Below are positions 9,170 to 18,274 of a DNA stretch of 64,000 bases, one piece after another (the stretch's first letter is position 1; each line of letters starts with the position of its first letter). The notes beneath the pieces were generated by a model. The model saw only the letters and a program-made list of their open reading frames with translations. It made no database searches and was not told the origin of the DNA. The translations under genes were made by a program, and so were the position numbers. The DNA is taken from the NCBI GenBank assembly GCA_958295805.1, contig OY282373.1, forward strand, positions 2,769,499 to 2,833,498. Reading direction: 5' to 3'. This DNA is from an uncultured Nitrospirales bacterium (lineage in GTDB: Bacteria; Nitrospirota; Nitrospiria; Nitrospirales; UBA8639).

Positions 9170-10888
9170 ATGGCCCACTCGCCCGACTCGTTCATCTTCA
9201 AGACCGATCGTCCCTGGCCGAACGCACGGCTGAAAGTGGCGGCCATCGTCGGACACGCCACGTCGAAGAGCGTACGTTTGTGGCTACGCACCGGCCGGCA
9301 TGGCAAGTTTTCCCTGCTTCTGTATACGCGCGATGCAGCGGTTCCACCCGCTGGCGACGAGGTGGCAGAGTCGGCGTTTCTGGCTTTTCTGTGCACGGTG
9401 CCGTTGACACTGAAGGACGCGAAGACTCGACTTCCTGGAATGCGGCGGAAAGACTTCACTATTGCGGATTACGGTGCCGATACCACCATAGTCTTGGATC
9501 TGCAAGGGCTCAATCCCGACACTCGCTACGGGTACGCCCTGTACGCCCACGACCGCAAGCGGATGGTCCTGGGCCACAACCGGCTACGCTGGTTCAGGAC
9601 GCCGCCACCGGAGGACAAGCGACGACGGTTCCAGTTCGCACTATTCTCCTGCCACATGCCCTATGCGGTGAGCCGCCTGTTCGAGGATCGCACTGACGTA
9701 ATGAACCTCAACATGTGGGATTTCTTTAACGCTACCCTGCAACGCCACGCCGAGGAGGTGGATCTGGTGATCGCCGGCGGCGATCAGTGCTATAGCGATG
9801 GAGTGGCCACCCTGGATATCTGGCAACATCTGAACCGGACGATGCGGAAGGAACACGGACGGCTGCTGCCGGACGAAGAAGCGATGCTCAGTTGGTACCG
9901 GGACATCTACCGTGGCTATTGGGGCTTTGAGAGCGTCCAGCGGGCCTTTGACAGCTTCCCCACCTACATGATTTGGGACGACCACGAGATCGGCGACGGC
10001 TGGGGCTCCTACCACTTCCGCCCCGAAGGCGAATCCGATGGCCTGCGCCGGCTGTTGCCTAGCTTCAAGGAGCGGGACATGACTTACGACGAAGGGTGCA
10101 AGTTGATTCGGCGCATGTTCCGCGCAGCCCGGCAGGCCTATGTTGAATATGAGCACAGCCATAATCCCCCCACGGCAAAAGGAATCTTCGACTACCACTT
10201 CTGGCGAGGCGGCTGTGCTTTCTACGTGCTGGACGGGCGTGGCCAACGCAACATCGAGCGCAAAGACTATTGCATTCTGGGACAGGATCAGTTCGAACGC
10301 TTTGCCAACTGGGCGAACGCCCTAACACCAGAAGAGACGCCATTCCTGTTTGTGGTCTCGGCAGTGCCGGTGCTGCACACTCGCGCCGCGCTTGTCAACG
10401 CCGACGACCAGTGGCTGATCAGGCAGGCTGGCCTGGACGACGACCTGCGGGACTCCTGGGAGCACGACCTGCATAAGATCGAGCGCGCAGAGCTTATGAA
10501 GGTGTTGTTTGCAGCCTCCGCAAAAGGTATCCGAGTCGCCATCTTGAGCGGTGATGTCCATGTTTCCGCAGTCTTTGCCCTGAAGGACGACGCGGATAAC
10601 CTCATCTACCAGATCACGTCGAGTGCTATCACCTACAATGTCACCCGGCTTCAGTCGTGGATTCTGCGTCTCGGCGCAGCAGACGAGGGAAAGACTGAGG
10701 AAGGTTACCGCTTTGAGCGCTTGGCGCTGCACACCGAGAGTTCCTACGCTCTCATCAGCGTTGACCCTCAAAAGGGCGAGGCTTGGTTCAAACTGTATGG
10801 CGCACAGAAGCTTGAGCCTCCAACCGCAGAGACACACACCAGGGCAGTCCCGCTGAGCCACTCGCTGGCAAAGATACGCCTGTTCTGA
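9170..10888 (+). CDS. PhoD-like metallophosphatase family protein
   Basis: A 572-residue member of the alkaline phosphatase D (PhoD) family. An N-terminal fibronectin-like domain (about 20-140) precedes the metal-binding catalytic core. Metal ligand motifs are FSCHMP, GGDQCYSDG (about 205), WDDHEIGDGWGS (about 275) and SGDVHVSAV (about 465). Unlike classical PhoD there is no visible signal or Tat peptide, so the enzyme is probably cytoplasmic, and its substrate (phosphodiester or phosphomonoester) is unknown. ATG 9170 is chosen because GGAG lies six bases upstream; a TTG at 9158 is the alternative. Confidence 0.85.
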   Translation: MAHSPDSFIFKTDRPWPNARLKVAAIVGHATSKSVRLWLRTGRHGKFSLLLYTRDAAVPPAGDEVAESAFLAFLCTVPLTLKDAKTRLPGMRRKDFTIADYGADTTIVLDLQGLNPDTRYGYALYAHDRKRMVLGHNRLRWFRTPPPEDKRRRFQFALFSCHMPYAVSRLFEDRTDVMNLNMWDFFNATLQRHAEEVDLVIAGGDQCYSDGVATLDIWQHLNRTMRKEHGRLLPDEEAMLSWYRDIYRGYWGFESVQRAFDSFPTYMIWDDHEIGDGWGSYHFRPEGESDGLRRLLPSFKERDMTYDEGCKLIRRMFRAARQAYVEYEHSHNPPTAKGIFDYHFWRGGCAFYVLDGRGQRNIERKDYCILGQDQFERFANWANALTPEETPFLFVVSAVPVLHTRAALVNADDQWLIRQAGLDDDLRDSWEHDLHKIERAELMKVLFAASAKGIRVAILSGDVHVSAVFALKDDADNLIYQITSSAITYNVTRLQSWILRLGAADEGKTEEGYRFERLALHTESSYALISVDPQKGEAWFKLYGAQKLEPPTAETHTRAVPLSHSLAKIRLF

Positions 10889-11025
10889 CGGCCGATGATC
10901 ACGACTTGAGTCGCGAAGATGCTCTCAACATCGAGGGCGCTCCGATTTGACGCCTGGAAGAGGGCCGTATAGAGTAAGGCAAAATTCTATGACGAATCAG
11001 CCATAAGTCCGTTGGAGGAATGCAG

Positions 11026-12084
11026 GTGACAACAACGACACTTGGCATAATCGCTGGCTTGATTGTAGTCTTAGGGTTCGCTGCCACGATAATCATCACC
11101 CTCCTTGCGCTGATAGGGCGCTTACCACAAGTCAAAGAGAAATATCTTGGCCGGCTATTCGTGGTCGTCATCCTGGAATTGGTCGGCGCGGGCTTCTGGC
11201 TGTTCAACGAAACCTTCAGAACAGAGGTGACTTTTCAGCCTTCATTGCCCGCCGAAGTCTACATGTTTGGCGGCGACGGAGAACCCATTCAGCAAACATA
11301 TCTGAAGGTGAGCGACGACACAGAACGGACCTTCAATGATACACCAATGATAAAGTTCGATGTCCCGCGAGTCCTGAAGCTGGCCTCGAACGGCGATCAT
11401 CTCTTGATAAAAACCCAGCGTGCCGATCACCAACTTGGCACGATAAGGATTAACGATCTGTCTCAGCAGATTATCGACAGGGTGATCTCGATCGACCATC
11501 ATCTGGCGCTAGGCAACTATTACGCCGAGTGCTTGGACTTTCCAGAGTGCAAGGAACGCAGGGATCCATCTCAAGCGATCTCCCACCTCATAGGAGTTCT
11601 TCAATCTGATCGGTCAAGCCCTACACAACAAAAGGCAGCAACTGTCAAGCTTTTTTATTTGCGACACGACCTGCATAGCTGCGAGAGGTTCCTGTTGCTG
11701 GTGGACAGGATCAAGAGGTATCGCCAGGAGGAGAATCGGTACCCCGAAATCGGAGACATTTACCAGACCATGTGCAGGTCAGTCCACCTCAACTTCGATC
11801 AATGCCAAACTGTCTATTGGCAATCGTTGAAGTATCTGTTACGATTTCTGAGCCTGCATTCCGTGAACCCCGGAACGGATTTATTCGAGCGAGTTGTCAG
11901 TCAAGCTGCAGACCTCGCCCAATATCTCTCTTCGGCCAATTTGCCGTCACTCCTTGACCAATTTCAAGACGAGCTTTCGGCCAAGTCGGAGGATCAAAAA
12001 TTCCAACCTCTTCCAGCTAGGCTCAAAAAGGAGCTCGGAGAGGCTAGCGACAAAATTAAGGAGACGTTTCAGTGTCCAGCCTAG
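11026..12084 (+). CDS. Hypothetical membrane protein with two N-terminal TM segments
   Basis: A 352-residue protein starting with a strongly hydrophobic segment (GIIAGLIVVLGFAATIIITLLALIG) and a second one at about 45-60 (LFVVVILELVGAGFWLF). A large soluble domain of alternating charged helices follows. Six or more Cys are scattered through the soluble part. GGAGG (11014-11018) is well placed for GTG 11026; the ATG at 11020 is too close to it. No family recognised. The phosphatase gene upstream ends 137 bp away. Confidence 0.6.
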   Translation: MTTTTLGIIAGLIVVLGFAATIIITLLALIGRLPQVKEKYLGRLFVVVILELVGAGFWLFNETFRTEVTFQPSLPAEVYMFGGDGEPIQQTYLKVSDDTERTFNDTPMIKFDVPRVLKLASNGDHLLIKTQRADHQLGTIRINDLSQQIIDRVISIDHHLALGNYYAECLDFPECKERRDPSQAISHLIGVLQSDRSSPTQQKAATVKLFYLRHDLHSCERFLLLVDRIKRYRQEENRYPEIGDIYQTMCRSVHLNFDQCQTVYWQSLKYLLRFLSLHSVNPGTDLFERVVSQAADLAQYLSSANLPSLLDQFQDELSAKSEDQKFQPLPARLKKELGEASDKIKETFQCPA

Positions 12085-12601
12085 ATACTGAAACTGCCAG
12101 CCAAACGATGTCTCGAATAGATTCGAGGCACTCACCTGAACTCGCCATCGACGATGTCCCCACGACGATCAGCCAGCAAAGGAAGATCCTATTCGCTATG
12201 GATTGCAGGCGCAAGTTTCTCACATAGCTGCACTGGGAACTGCTGCGCCATGTCCAGCAGTTTCTTGTCAACTCCATAGATCATCGGACGACCTTTGAAT
12301 GAAGTGAGTGTAAGAAATTTTTCATTGTCCCGCTTTCCTTCTTGATTCCTTATTTTTCAGTTACCAATCACGCCCTTTTTCAGTGAGTGAATCATGATGT
12401 CACCTTAATTTTCGACGACTTGGCAGACTTCAACCGAAGCCTGCCGACTAGGTGCCGGCTGACAACACCATCCTGCGCCATCAGCGCCTGAGGCGACAAT
12501 CTCCGATACAATGCCTGCGCCAACATCAACCCGAATGCCAAAGGTGCTGATTCTCTACAGTTTTTCTCCAGTGCTGCTTCTCGAACTCGATGAGGAACAG
12601 C
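12085..12601. other. Intergenic region, 517 bp
   Basis: No supported gene. Minus-strand bases 12392-12637 give an 81-codon frame ending VVSRHLVGRLRLKSAKSSKIK. It reads protein-like, but it overlaps the start of the small lipoprotein gene and I recognise no family. It could be the degraded end of a mobile gene. Confidence 0.35.
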
Positions 12602-12721
12602 ATGAAATTGACAAACCCGTCTTGCGGCTTCCTGCAAAGATTTGTCATTATAGCACTTGTTTTATCCTTCCACGCGTGTGGCGAAGAGAGCCGAGAGCCG
12701 AAAGACGCCAAAAATCGATGA
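12602..12721 (+). CDS. Putative 39-residue lipoprotein
   Basis: A short gene with a good ribosome site (GAGGAA six bases before the ATG). The peptide has a basic start, a hydrophobic core (FVIIALVLSF) and a lipobox-like HACGEE, giving a lipidated Cys at residue 26 and a 13-residue charged tail. Entericidin-like or linker lipoproteins of this size exist, but no family is recognised. It lies just upstream of the arginine decarboxylase gene. Confidence 0.5.
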   Translation: MKLTNPSCGFLQRFVIIALVLSFHACGEESREPKDAKNR

Positions 12722-12810
12722 AGAGGATTTTGAAAATCCACACTGTATGGCAACCCTTGAATGCCGCTATTGCCCGACGGCACATCCTGTCTTGAGGACC
12801 GGGAGAAGAG

Positions 12811-13401
12811 ATGGTTCCTACCCACATGTTTCTGACCCGAGGGGTCGGCGTCCATCGAGAAAAATTGACCTCGTTCGAGGAAGCTTTGCGACGGGCTGGG
12901 GTCGCCTACTGTAATTTAGTCAGCGTGTCGTCCATTCTCCCACCTAATTGTAAAATCATCCCAAGGAAACGAGGAGAGCAACTTCTGAATCCCGGCGAAA
13001 TCACCTACTGTGTGCTGGCCCGATGCGAAACCAATGAACGGAACCGGTTGATCTCCGCCTCTATTGGGGTGGCGATCCCCGAAGGCCGCCAAAAGACGTA
13101 TGGGTATCTCTCGGAACATCACGCGTATGGAGAAACCGACGAAGAAGCCGGCGATTACACGGAAGATCTGGCGGCCCAGATGCTTGCCACGACCTTGGGG
13201 ATTGATTTTGATCCGGACGTGGCGTGGAAAGAACGCGAACAAGTGTTCAAGATGGGTGGGAAAATTGTTCGCACGCAAAACATCACGCAGTCGGCCATCG
13301 GTAAACCGGGGCTGTGGACGACCGTCGTGTCCCTCGCGGTCTTCATTCCACTTGAAAACGTTCCTGACCCGAAACAACCCTCGCCTAAAGGGCAGCGTTG
13401 A
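12811..13401 (+). CDS. pdaD: Pyruvoyl-dependent arginine decarboxylase
   Basis: Converts arginine to agmatine, the first step of polyamine synthesis. The 196-residue proenzyme carries the self-cleavage motif VSVSSILPP. By family precedent the chain is cut between Ser40 and Ser41, leaving an N-terminal pyruvoyl group on the larger subunit. Further conserved blocks are SASIGVAIPE and YGYLSEHHAYGET. ATG 12811 is preceded by GGGAG. This enzyme is the archaeal/chlamydial type, distinct from the PLP-dependent SpeA. Together with the DHS-like protein at 4964 it suggests an agmatine- or homospermidine-linked route. Confidence 0.92.
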   Translation: MVPTHMFLTRGVGVHREKLTSFEEALRRAGVAYCNLVSVSSILPPNCKIIPRKRGEQLLNPGEITYCVLARCETNERNRLISASIGVAIPEGRQKTYGYLSEHHAYGETDEEAGDYTEDLAAQMLATTLGIDFDPDVAWKEREQVFKMGGKIVRTQNITQSAIGKPGLWTTVVSLAVFIPLENVPDPKQPSPKGQR

Positions 13402-13422
13402 CGACCACCTGCTCAGTGCCCG

Positions 13423-14196
13423 TTAGACGGCAAACGTCGCACACAGGACCGTATGATCCGACGGGTGCCTACCTTTTCTGGGATTCACGTCCACGGTAAC
13501 CGCCGTACATTTCCGGGCCAAGGGTTTGGTGGCAAGAATGTGATCGATTCTCCACCCACGGTTTGCCTTGAGGGCATCAGGTTGACGGTAATCCCAAAAG
13601 GTAAACTGCTGCCGATCCGGATGCAGCCGACGAAACACGTCTTCGAATCCCCAACCGACCGCGTGCGTGTACGCGCGTCGAGCCTCCACGTGAAAACAGA
13701 CGTGCGTCGCGTGTCGTTCCGGGTGATGCACGTCAATGGGCTCTGGAGCCACGTTCATGTCTCCACACCAAACGGCAGGCTGATCGGGAGACATGTGCCG
13801 ACTGAAATACCGACGCAACCGGTGAAACCACTTCAATTTGTATTGATATTTCGGATGGTCAATCATGAAACCTTGGGGAACGTAGGTATTGATGATGGGA
13901 ATGCCCTCCACCACGGCATGCAGCAATCGAGGCCCATCCGCATTGGCGCCTTTATCCAGCCCGAACGAGACCCATTCGGGCTCCCGTCGGGTGCAGAGGG
14001 CTACCCCGTTGTACCCTTTCATTCCGCAAAACGTGACGTGATAGCCGGTGGAGACCAGTTCTTGTTGAGGAAATTCCGAATCTTGCACCTTGGTTTCTTG
14101 CAGACACAGCACGTCCGGCGCATGGTGCGTCAACCACCGTTTCACCACGGGCAAGCGTTTCCGAAGAGAATTCACGTTAAAGGTTGCCAGCTTCAT
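13423..14196 (-). CDS. xthA: Exodeoxyribonuclease III (AP endonuclease)
   Basis: A 257-residue Mg-dependent AP endonuclease/3'-5' exonuclease of base excision repair. Motifs in order are FNVNSLRKRL, CLQETKVQD (metal-binding Glu), NTYVPQG, CGDMNVAPEPID (catalytic Asp/Asn) and SDHTVLCATF with the final Asp-His pair. The ATG at 14196 is preceded by GGGAGG, and an upstream in-frame start would add an unconserved 17 residues. It converges with pdaD, whose stop lies 21 bases away. Confidence 0.93.
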   Translation of the reverse strand: MKLATFNVNSLRKRLPVVKRWLTHHAPDVLCLQETKVQDSEFPQQELVSTGYHVTFCGMKGYNGVALCTRREPEWVSFGLDKGANADGPRLLHAVVEGIPIINTYVPQGFMIDHPKYQYKLKWFHRLRRYFSRHMSPDQPAVWCGDMNVAPEPIDVHHPERHATHVCFHVEARRAYTHAVGWGFEDVFRRLHPDRQQFTFWDYRQPDALKANRGWRIDHILATKPLARKCTAVTVDVNPRKGRHPSDHTVLCATFAV

Positions 14197-14279
14197 GACG
14201 TACCTCCCGGCCAACAAGTATTGACGGCGTTCCGTCGGGACAATCACGTGACCTCGTTTCCGCGTTGACGGGACAACTC

Positions 14280-14888
14280 ATGAATTTTACCTCCGGGGAA
14301 ATTGCCGTTCTTTCCGACACGGAATTCTTTTCCGCCAAGGCACGCCTCTCCAAAAAAATTCGACACGTGTTGGAATTGATCCACGTATCATTTCAACGCG
14401 AACTCCAAACCCATCACCTGCTGGCTCCGGAGGGCTTTACTCTCAACGTCCATCAATTCGTCAAGGGGGAACACCTGGAAGATTTCCCCTATCAGTATCT
14501 CGATTATCCTCGATTTTTTACCAGAGACGTCAAATTTTCGTTTCGTTCACTGTTCTGGTGGGGTCACCACATGAGCTTCGCTCTGATTCTCGAAGGCGGA
14601 CACGTCCAACGCTATAAAGCAAACCTCATCAACCGTTTTTCTTCCGTCGCCGACCGCCACGTCTGCCTCTGTTTGAGCAATTCCTTATGGGAGTGGAACC
14701 AAGGCCCCGGCTATACGCTGGACCTCACGCGCAGCCGGAATTCCGAAGTGGCGGCCGTGTTATCGCATCGGCCCTTCTTCAAGTTAGCGCGGTTTGTTCC
14801 CTTTACCGATCCGTCGGTTCAAAGCGGAGACGTTCCTCAACTGGCCCATCAAGCCCTTCGTGCCGTCCTTCCGGTGATTACCGAATAG
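14280..14888 (+). CDS. Hypothetical protein
   Basis: A 202-residue soluble protein without signal peptide or recognised domain. It has aromatic-rich segments (YQYLDYPRFFTRDVKFSFRS and WWGHHMSFALILEGG) that could form a beta-sandwich core. TTG 14265 is an alternative start. It is divergent from xthA with about 80 bp between them, so the two may share a promoter region. Confidence 0.6.
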   Translation: MNFTSGEIAVLSDTEFFSAKARLSKKIRHVLELIHVSFQRELQTHHLLAPEGFTLNVHQFVKGEHLEDFPYQYLDYPRFFTRDVKFSFRSLFWWGHHMSFALILEGGHVQRYKANLINRFSSVADRHVCLCLSNSLWEWNQGPGYTLDLTRSRNSEVAAVLSHRPFFKLARFVPFTDPSVQSGDVPQLAHQALRAVLPVITE

Positions 14889-14913
14889 CGTTTCCGTGCG
14901 TCGCCTCCCGGCT

Positions 14914-15492
14914 TCACTCCATTTCTTGCAGCCCCAACAACTCGGTCAAACGTTCCACGCTGTACTGGGCATCGTGGTCGAGTCGAATTACCTCGATTTC
15001 CGCCTGACAAAACAGCGTCTGCACCAGGTGGTCCAGGGATTTGGAAAAAAACAGGCATTGGTCAGATTTTCGAATGACGATGGCTTTGACGGGCAACCGT
15101 GTTCCCGGATGAACCAACACCAAATCAATCGTCATGCTTCGAATGGCGCTCGCCACACCGCGTTTGGCGAGATCGTCATCCACGTTCAGATGGAGAAGGT
15201 TCCGCACCGGAACTTTCGCCAGCAACAAATAGCGGTCGCGTATAACGAGATGGACAAGATTAAACAAGGCAACCTCCGACTCATTCAGCAGTCGCCTGGC
15301 TCGTGCCGTTACCATTTCCAAGATGCGGTCGGCCCTTGTATTCCGCGGTCTCGTAGTTTGTGTTATCCATGGTCGTACCAACTGGATAACCAGCATTCCC
15401 GTCACAATCATCAACCCCGCAATTAGAACCTGAGAGAGAAGCGAGAGGGATTCACTCGAAAAAGAATGAAGAAGGTGAAATGGAAGATCCAT
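14914..15492 (-). CDS. DUF2726-domain membrane-anchored protein
   Basis: A 192-residue protein. An N-terminal hydrophobic helix (about 20-42, LIAGLMIVTGMLVIQLV) is followed by a domain with the DUF2726 layout (LLNESEVALFNLV, then LLLAKVPVRNLL and FDLVLVHP-like core strands). The family is uncharacterised; its fold is suggested to be related to nuclease domains. A single Cys pair (Cys147 region and QTLFCQAE) is present. It lies immediately downstream of anmK on the same strand with 24 bp between. Confidence 0.65.
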   Translation of the reverse strand: MDLPFHLLHSFSSESLSLLSQVLIAGLMIVTGMLVIQLVRPWITQTTRPRNTRADRILEMVTARARRLLNESEVALFNLVHLVIRDRYLLLAKVPVRNLLHLNVDDDLAKRGVASAIRSMTIDLVLVHPGTRLPVKAIVIRKSDQCLFFSKSLDHLVQTLFCQAEIEVIRLDHDAQYSVERLTELLGLQEME

Positions 15493-15516
15493 TATTCCCG
15501 GTGAGCGAAACTGGAT

Positions 15517-16686
15517 TCAGACGCGAAGAGAAATCGGTTTTCGTCCCCCGGTAATCGTGCCGAGCACGACGGGAGATCGTGCGCCGGTGACCGACGGCAC
15601 GTTGGTCGGCACGCCCCTGATGGTCAGAAAGGCCAACATCGCAAACGCCATGGCTTCAAACGCCTGACTCTTGACTCCAGCTTGATCCATGGAAATCACG
15701 GGACTCGGCTGGAACGCCCGTTTCAGTGACGTTATCAGCCCTCGATTGCGCACGCTTCCCCCCCCGACGATGACCTCGTCTACCGGCCCCGGCAACCATC
15801 GACGGGATTGACTGATCGATTGAGCGATACCTGCACAACTCGACGCCAAGGCGTCCGCGACGGAAAGATTGAGGCGTTTCGCGGTTCGCCAGATTCGTCG
15901 AACGTAGCGTTCATCAAATTCTTCACGCCCCGTGGATTTGGGGGGGCGCCTGGCAAAAAACGGATGACTCAACAGTTCGTTCGTGAAAGAGGCCCGAGCG
16001 TCGCCCTGACGGGCCAAGGCCCCATTTCGATCAATCCGTTGCCGTCCGTTCGTCGCCTGAGCAAGCGTACCATCCAACAGCAGATTGCACGGACCCGCGT
16101 CAAAGGCCACCACGTCCTTCAGTTCGCCACCCCGCGGTAAATACGTCACGTTGGCAATGCCGCCAAGATTGACGACCAGCCGCGACTTCGTCCGAGACTG
16201 AAACATCTGATGATGCACATAGGGCGTCAACGGTGCCCCTTCTCCGCCCGCCGCCACGTCCCGAGCCCTGAAATCCGCCACGGTCGTGATGCCCGTTCGC
16301 TCGGCAATGACCGACGGATCCCCGATCTGAAGTGAGGACCGGATGGGGCCGACCCCGCGCACCATTATCTTGCGGGGACTGTGCCATACGGTTTGTCCAT
16401 GAGAGCCGATGACGGCGATGTCGTCGGCTGACAACTCCGCCTGCTTGATCGTCTGGTTTGCCACGCGGGCGAACACCTCCCCCACTGCGACGTGAAGTCG
16501 GCAGACCATTTCCGTGCTGCCGGTTCGGACGACCGACGCGAGGTGTTCTCGAATCGTCGGTGGGTACGGACGAATCCGGTGTGCAAGGAGCGTGATTTGT
16601 AATCCGGCACGCCCTGGCCGAACGTCAACGATGGCACAGTCCACGCCGTCCATTGAGGTTCCCGACATTAAGCCAAGACATTTCAT
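15517..16686 (-). CDS. anmK: Anhydro-N-acetylmuramic acid kinase
   Basis: Phosphorylates and opens 1,6-anhydro-MurNAc released during peptidoglycan turnover, giving MurNAc 6-phosphate. The 389-residue protein begins with the signature GLMSGTSMDGVDCAIVD and continues with GSHGQTVWHSP, NLGGIANVTYLP, DAGPCNLLLD and VGGGSVRNRGL, the order expected for AnmK. Length is normal for the family. It probably forms a two-gene transcript with the DUF2726 protein downstream. MurQ is not seen in the window. Confidence 0.94.
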   Translation of the reverse strand: MKCLGLMSGTSMDGVDCAIVDVRPGRAGLQITLLAHRIRPYPPTIREHLASVVRTGSTEMVCRLHVAVGEVFARVANQTIKQAELSADDIAVIGSHGQTVWHSPRKIMVRGVGPIRSSLQIGDPSVIAERTGITTVADFRARDVAAGGEGAPLTPYVHHQMFQSRTKSRLVVNLGGIANVTYLPRGGELKDVVAFDAGPCNLLLDGTLAQATNGRQRIDRNGALARQGDARASFTNELLSHPFFARRPPKSTGREEFDERYVRRIWRTAKRLNLSVADALASSCAGIAQSISQSRRWLPGPVDEVIVGGGSVRNRGLITSLKRAFQPSPVISMDQAGVKSQAFEAMAFAMLAFLTIRGVPTNVPSVTGARSPVVLGTITGGRKPISLRV

Positions 16687-16756
16687 GATCGGCGCCGCTT
16701 CATACTATGGATGATTCACTGCGGTGCTCTGCCCATTTCCGCGAACCGGACGTGCC

Positions 16757-17188
16757 TCACGCCCGTTCATCGTAGCCGGGGGATTCACGTTGTTTGCGTC
16801 GGTCCCAGACCATTCCCGTCTGCTCCTTGGCACTGAAACCCAGCGTTTCATAGAATGCCTGCTTGTCACGGGTACAGAGCCAGAATAATTCGACCCGTTG
16901 GAGAGATGAATGGTTCAATATCTGATGAATGATTTCAGTCCCAATATCTTGCCCTTGATAAGCCGAATCCACGACGACGTCCCAAATCGACGCTCGGTAG
17001 ACGTAATCCGTCAACACCCGTCCGCACCCGATTAACCGACCGTCATCCCAAGCCGTGATCAGCAAATCGGTAGAAAGCACCATGCGCGCGGTCTCGGCCA
17101 CGGTCCGCCCGAGGGCCCAGGGCGATTGCTCAAAAATCGGCAACAAGGCAGCCGGATCAAAATTCTTACGGTCGGTATACGTAATCAT
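16757..17188 (-). CDS. GNAT-family N-acetyltransferase
   Basis: A 143-residue acetyl-CoA-dependent acetyltransferase. The motif A region reads VVDSAYQGQDIGTEIIHQIL, where QGxxIG forms the pyrophosphate loop, followed by FWLCTRDKQAFYETLGF typical of motif B. Substrate unknown. It is similar in size to small amine or protein acetyltransferases and stands alone downstream of the divergent zinc-ribbon gene. Confidence 0.82.
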   Translation of the reverse strand: MITYTDRKNFDPAALLPIFEQSPWALGRTVAETARMVLSTDLLITAWDDGRLIGCGRVLTDYVYRASIWDVVVDSAYQGQDIGTEIIHQILNHSSLQRVELFWLCTRDKQAFYETLGFSAKEQTGMVWDRRKQRESPGYDERA

Positions 17189-17322
17189 GGACTCGAAGTC
17201 TGCACTTTCACCGTCCTGCTGGAGAATGGTGTCCCATTTGTATTACACTAAACCAATTGCAAATACTAGAATCCCTCTCATTGTTTATGCGGTCGCTTTA
17301 ACTCAGAAAAGAGAAAACTGTT

Positions 17323-17502
17323 ATGCCGATGCTTGTCAGAAAATGTCCGAAATGTGAGAAACTCTTTTGGATCAGAGAGCAGGACGTTGAGTATTCGGAT
17401 ACGAATACGTTGCGGGTGACCTGTACTCATTGCCGACAAATTTTGCGAGTCCCGCTCGTGACGGCGGGCGACAACGCCGGCGCGCCCAAGATGGGGCATT
17501 AG
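17323..17502 (+). CDS. 59-residue zinc-ribbon protein
   Basis: A small gene with two CxxC pairs, Cys8/Cys11 (KCPKC) and Cys34/Cys37 (TCTHC), forming a complete zinc ribbon in a basic protein. A purine-rich GAGAAAA precedes the ATG. The layout is reminiscent of MJ0042-type zinc-finger or YgiT-like ribbons, but the C-terminus is short. It lies 36 bp upstream of the esterase gene and may be co-transcribed with it. Confidence 0.65.
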   Translation: MPMLVRKCPKCEKLFWIREQDVEYSDTNTLRVTCTHCRQILRVPLVTAGDNAGAPKMGH

Positions 17503-17538
17503 GCACGGCCTTTTCACGTTTCCTACACGCGGATTCTG

Positions 17539-18255
17539 ATGCACCTGAAAACGTACGGCGGACTTGACGTCCGGCTCGCAGGCGGGCCGGACCGTGAAGG
17601 CGGCGGGGATGGTCCCGTGGTCATTCTCCTTCATGGGTTTGGGGCACCCGGTGATGATCTGGCCTCATTGTGGCGGATGTTACGCGTGCCAGATACGTTT
17701 CGGTTCGTGTTTCCGGTCGCTCCCTTGCAGCTACACGGCGGCCTTCCGGACGGACGAGCATGGTGGATGCTGGACGTGGACCGACTCGCTCGTGACGTGG
17801 CAAGCGGCCGTGGACGCGACCTCCACGTCGTTCCCGAGGGGTTGGAAGCCGCCCGCGAGCGACTGCTCGCCATGCTGGATGAACTCGACCGGCAGTGGGG
17901 CCTTCCCGCGGATCAGGTCTTTCTCGGCGGGTTTTCTCAAGGAGCCATGCTGGCCTGCGATGCGGTGTTTCGAACCTCCCGCTCCTTTGCAGGACTGATT
18001 ATTCTTTCGGGAAGCATCATCGCGAAACAGGAATGGCAAGAGCGATGGCCGGCTCGCAAAGGGCTTCCGGTTTTTCAAAGTCACGGAACGGACGATCCGA
18101 TACTGGCGCACGACACTGCCGTAGAACTCAGGGACGGCCTCCGCAGCCGGGGACTCCCCGTGGCGTGGCACGAGTTTCGAGGGGGTCATGAAATTCCCTT
18201 TTCCGTGCTCGAACGACTCGGCCCGTTTCTCACCGACCCTCGCGGCTTTAATTGA
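17539..18255 (+). CDS. Phospholipase/carboxylesterase family hydrolase
   Basis: A 238-residue alpha/beta hydrolase. The oxyanion strand is ILLHGFGAPGDD, the nucleophile elbow is GGFSQGAML, the acid lies in SHGTDDPIL and the catalytic His in FRGGHEIPF. This matches the YpfH/carboxylesterase type 2 family acting on short acyl esters or lysophospholipids. No signal peptide, so cytoplasmic. It is followed within 20 bp by a methyltransferase gene. Confidence 0.87.
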   Translation: MHLKTYGGLDVRLAGGPDREGGGDGPVVILLHGFGAPGDDLASLWRMLRVPDTFRFVFPVAPLQLHGGLPDGRAWWMLDVDRLARDVASGRGRDLHVVPEGLEAARERLLAMLDELDRQWGLPADQVFLGGFSQGAMLACDAVFRTSRSFAGLIILSGSIIAKQEWQERWPARKGLPVFQSHGTDDPILAHDTAVELRDGLRSRGLPVAWHEFRGGHEIPFSVLERLGPFLTDPRGFN

Positions 18256-18274
18256 AAGCTCGAATTAGAGCAGC

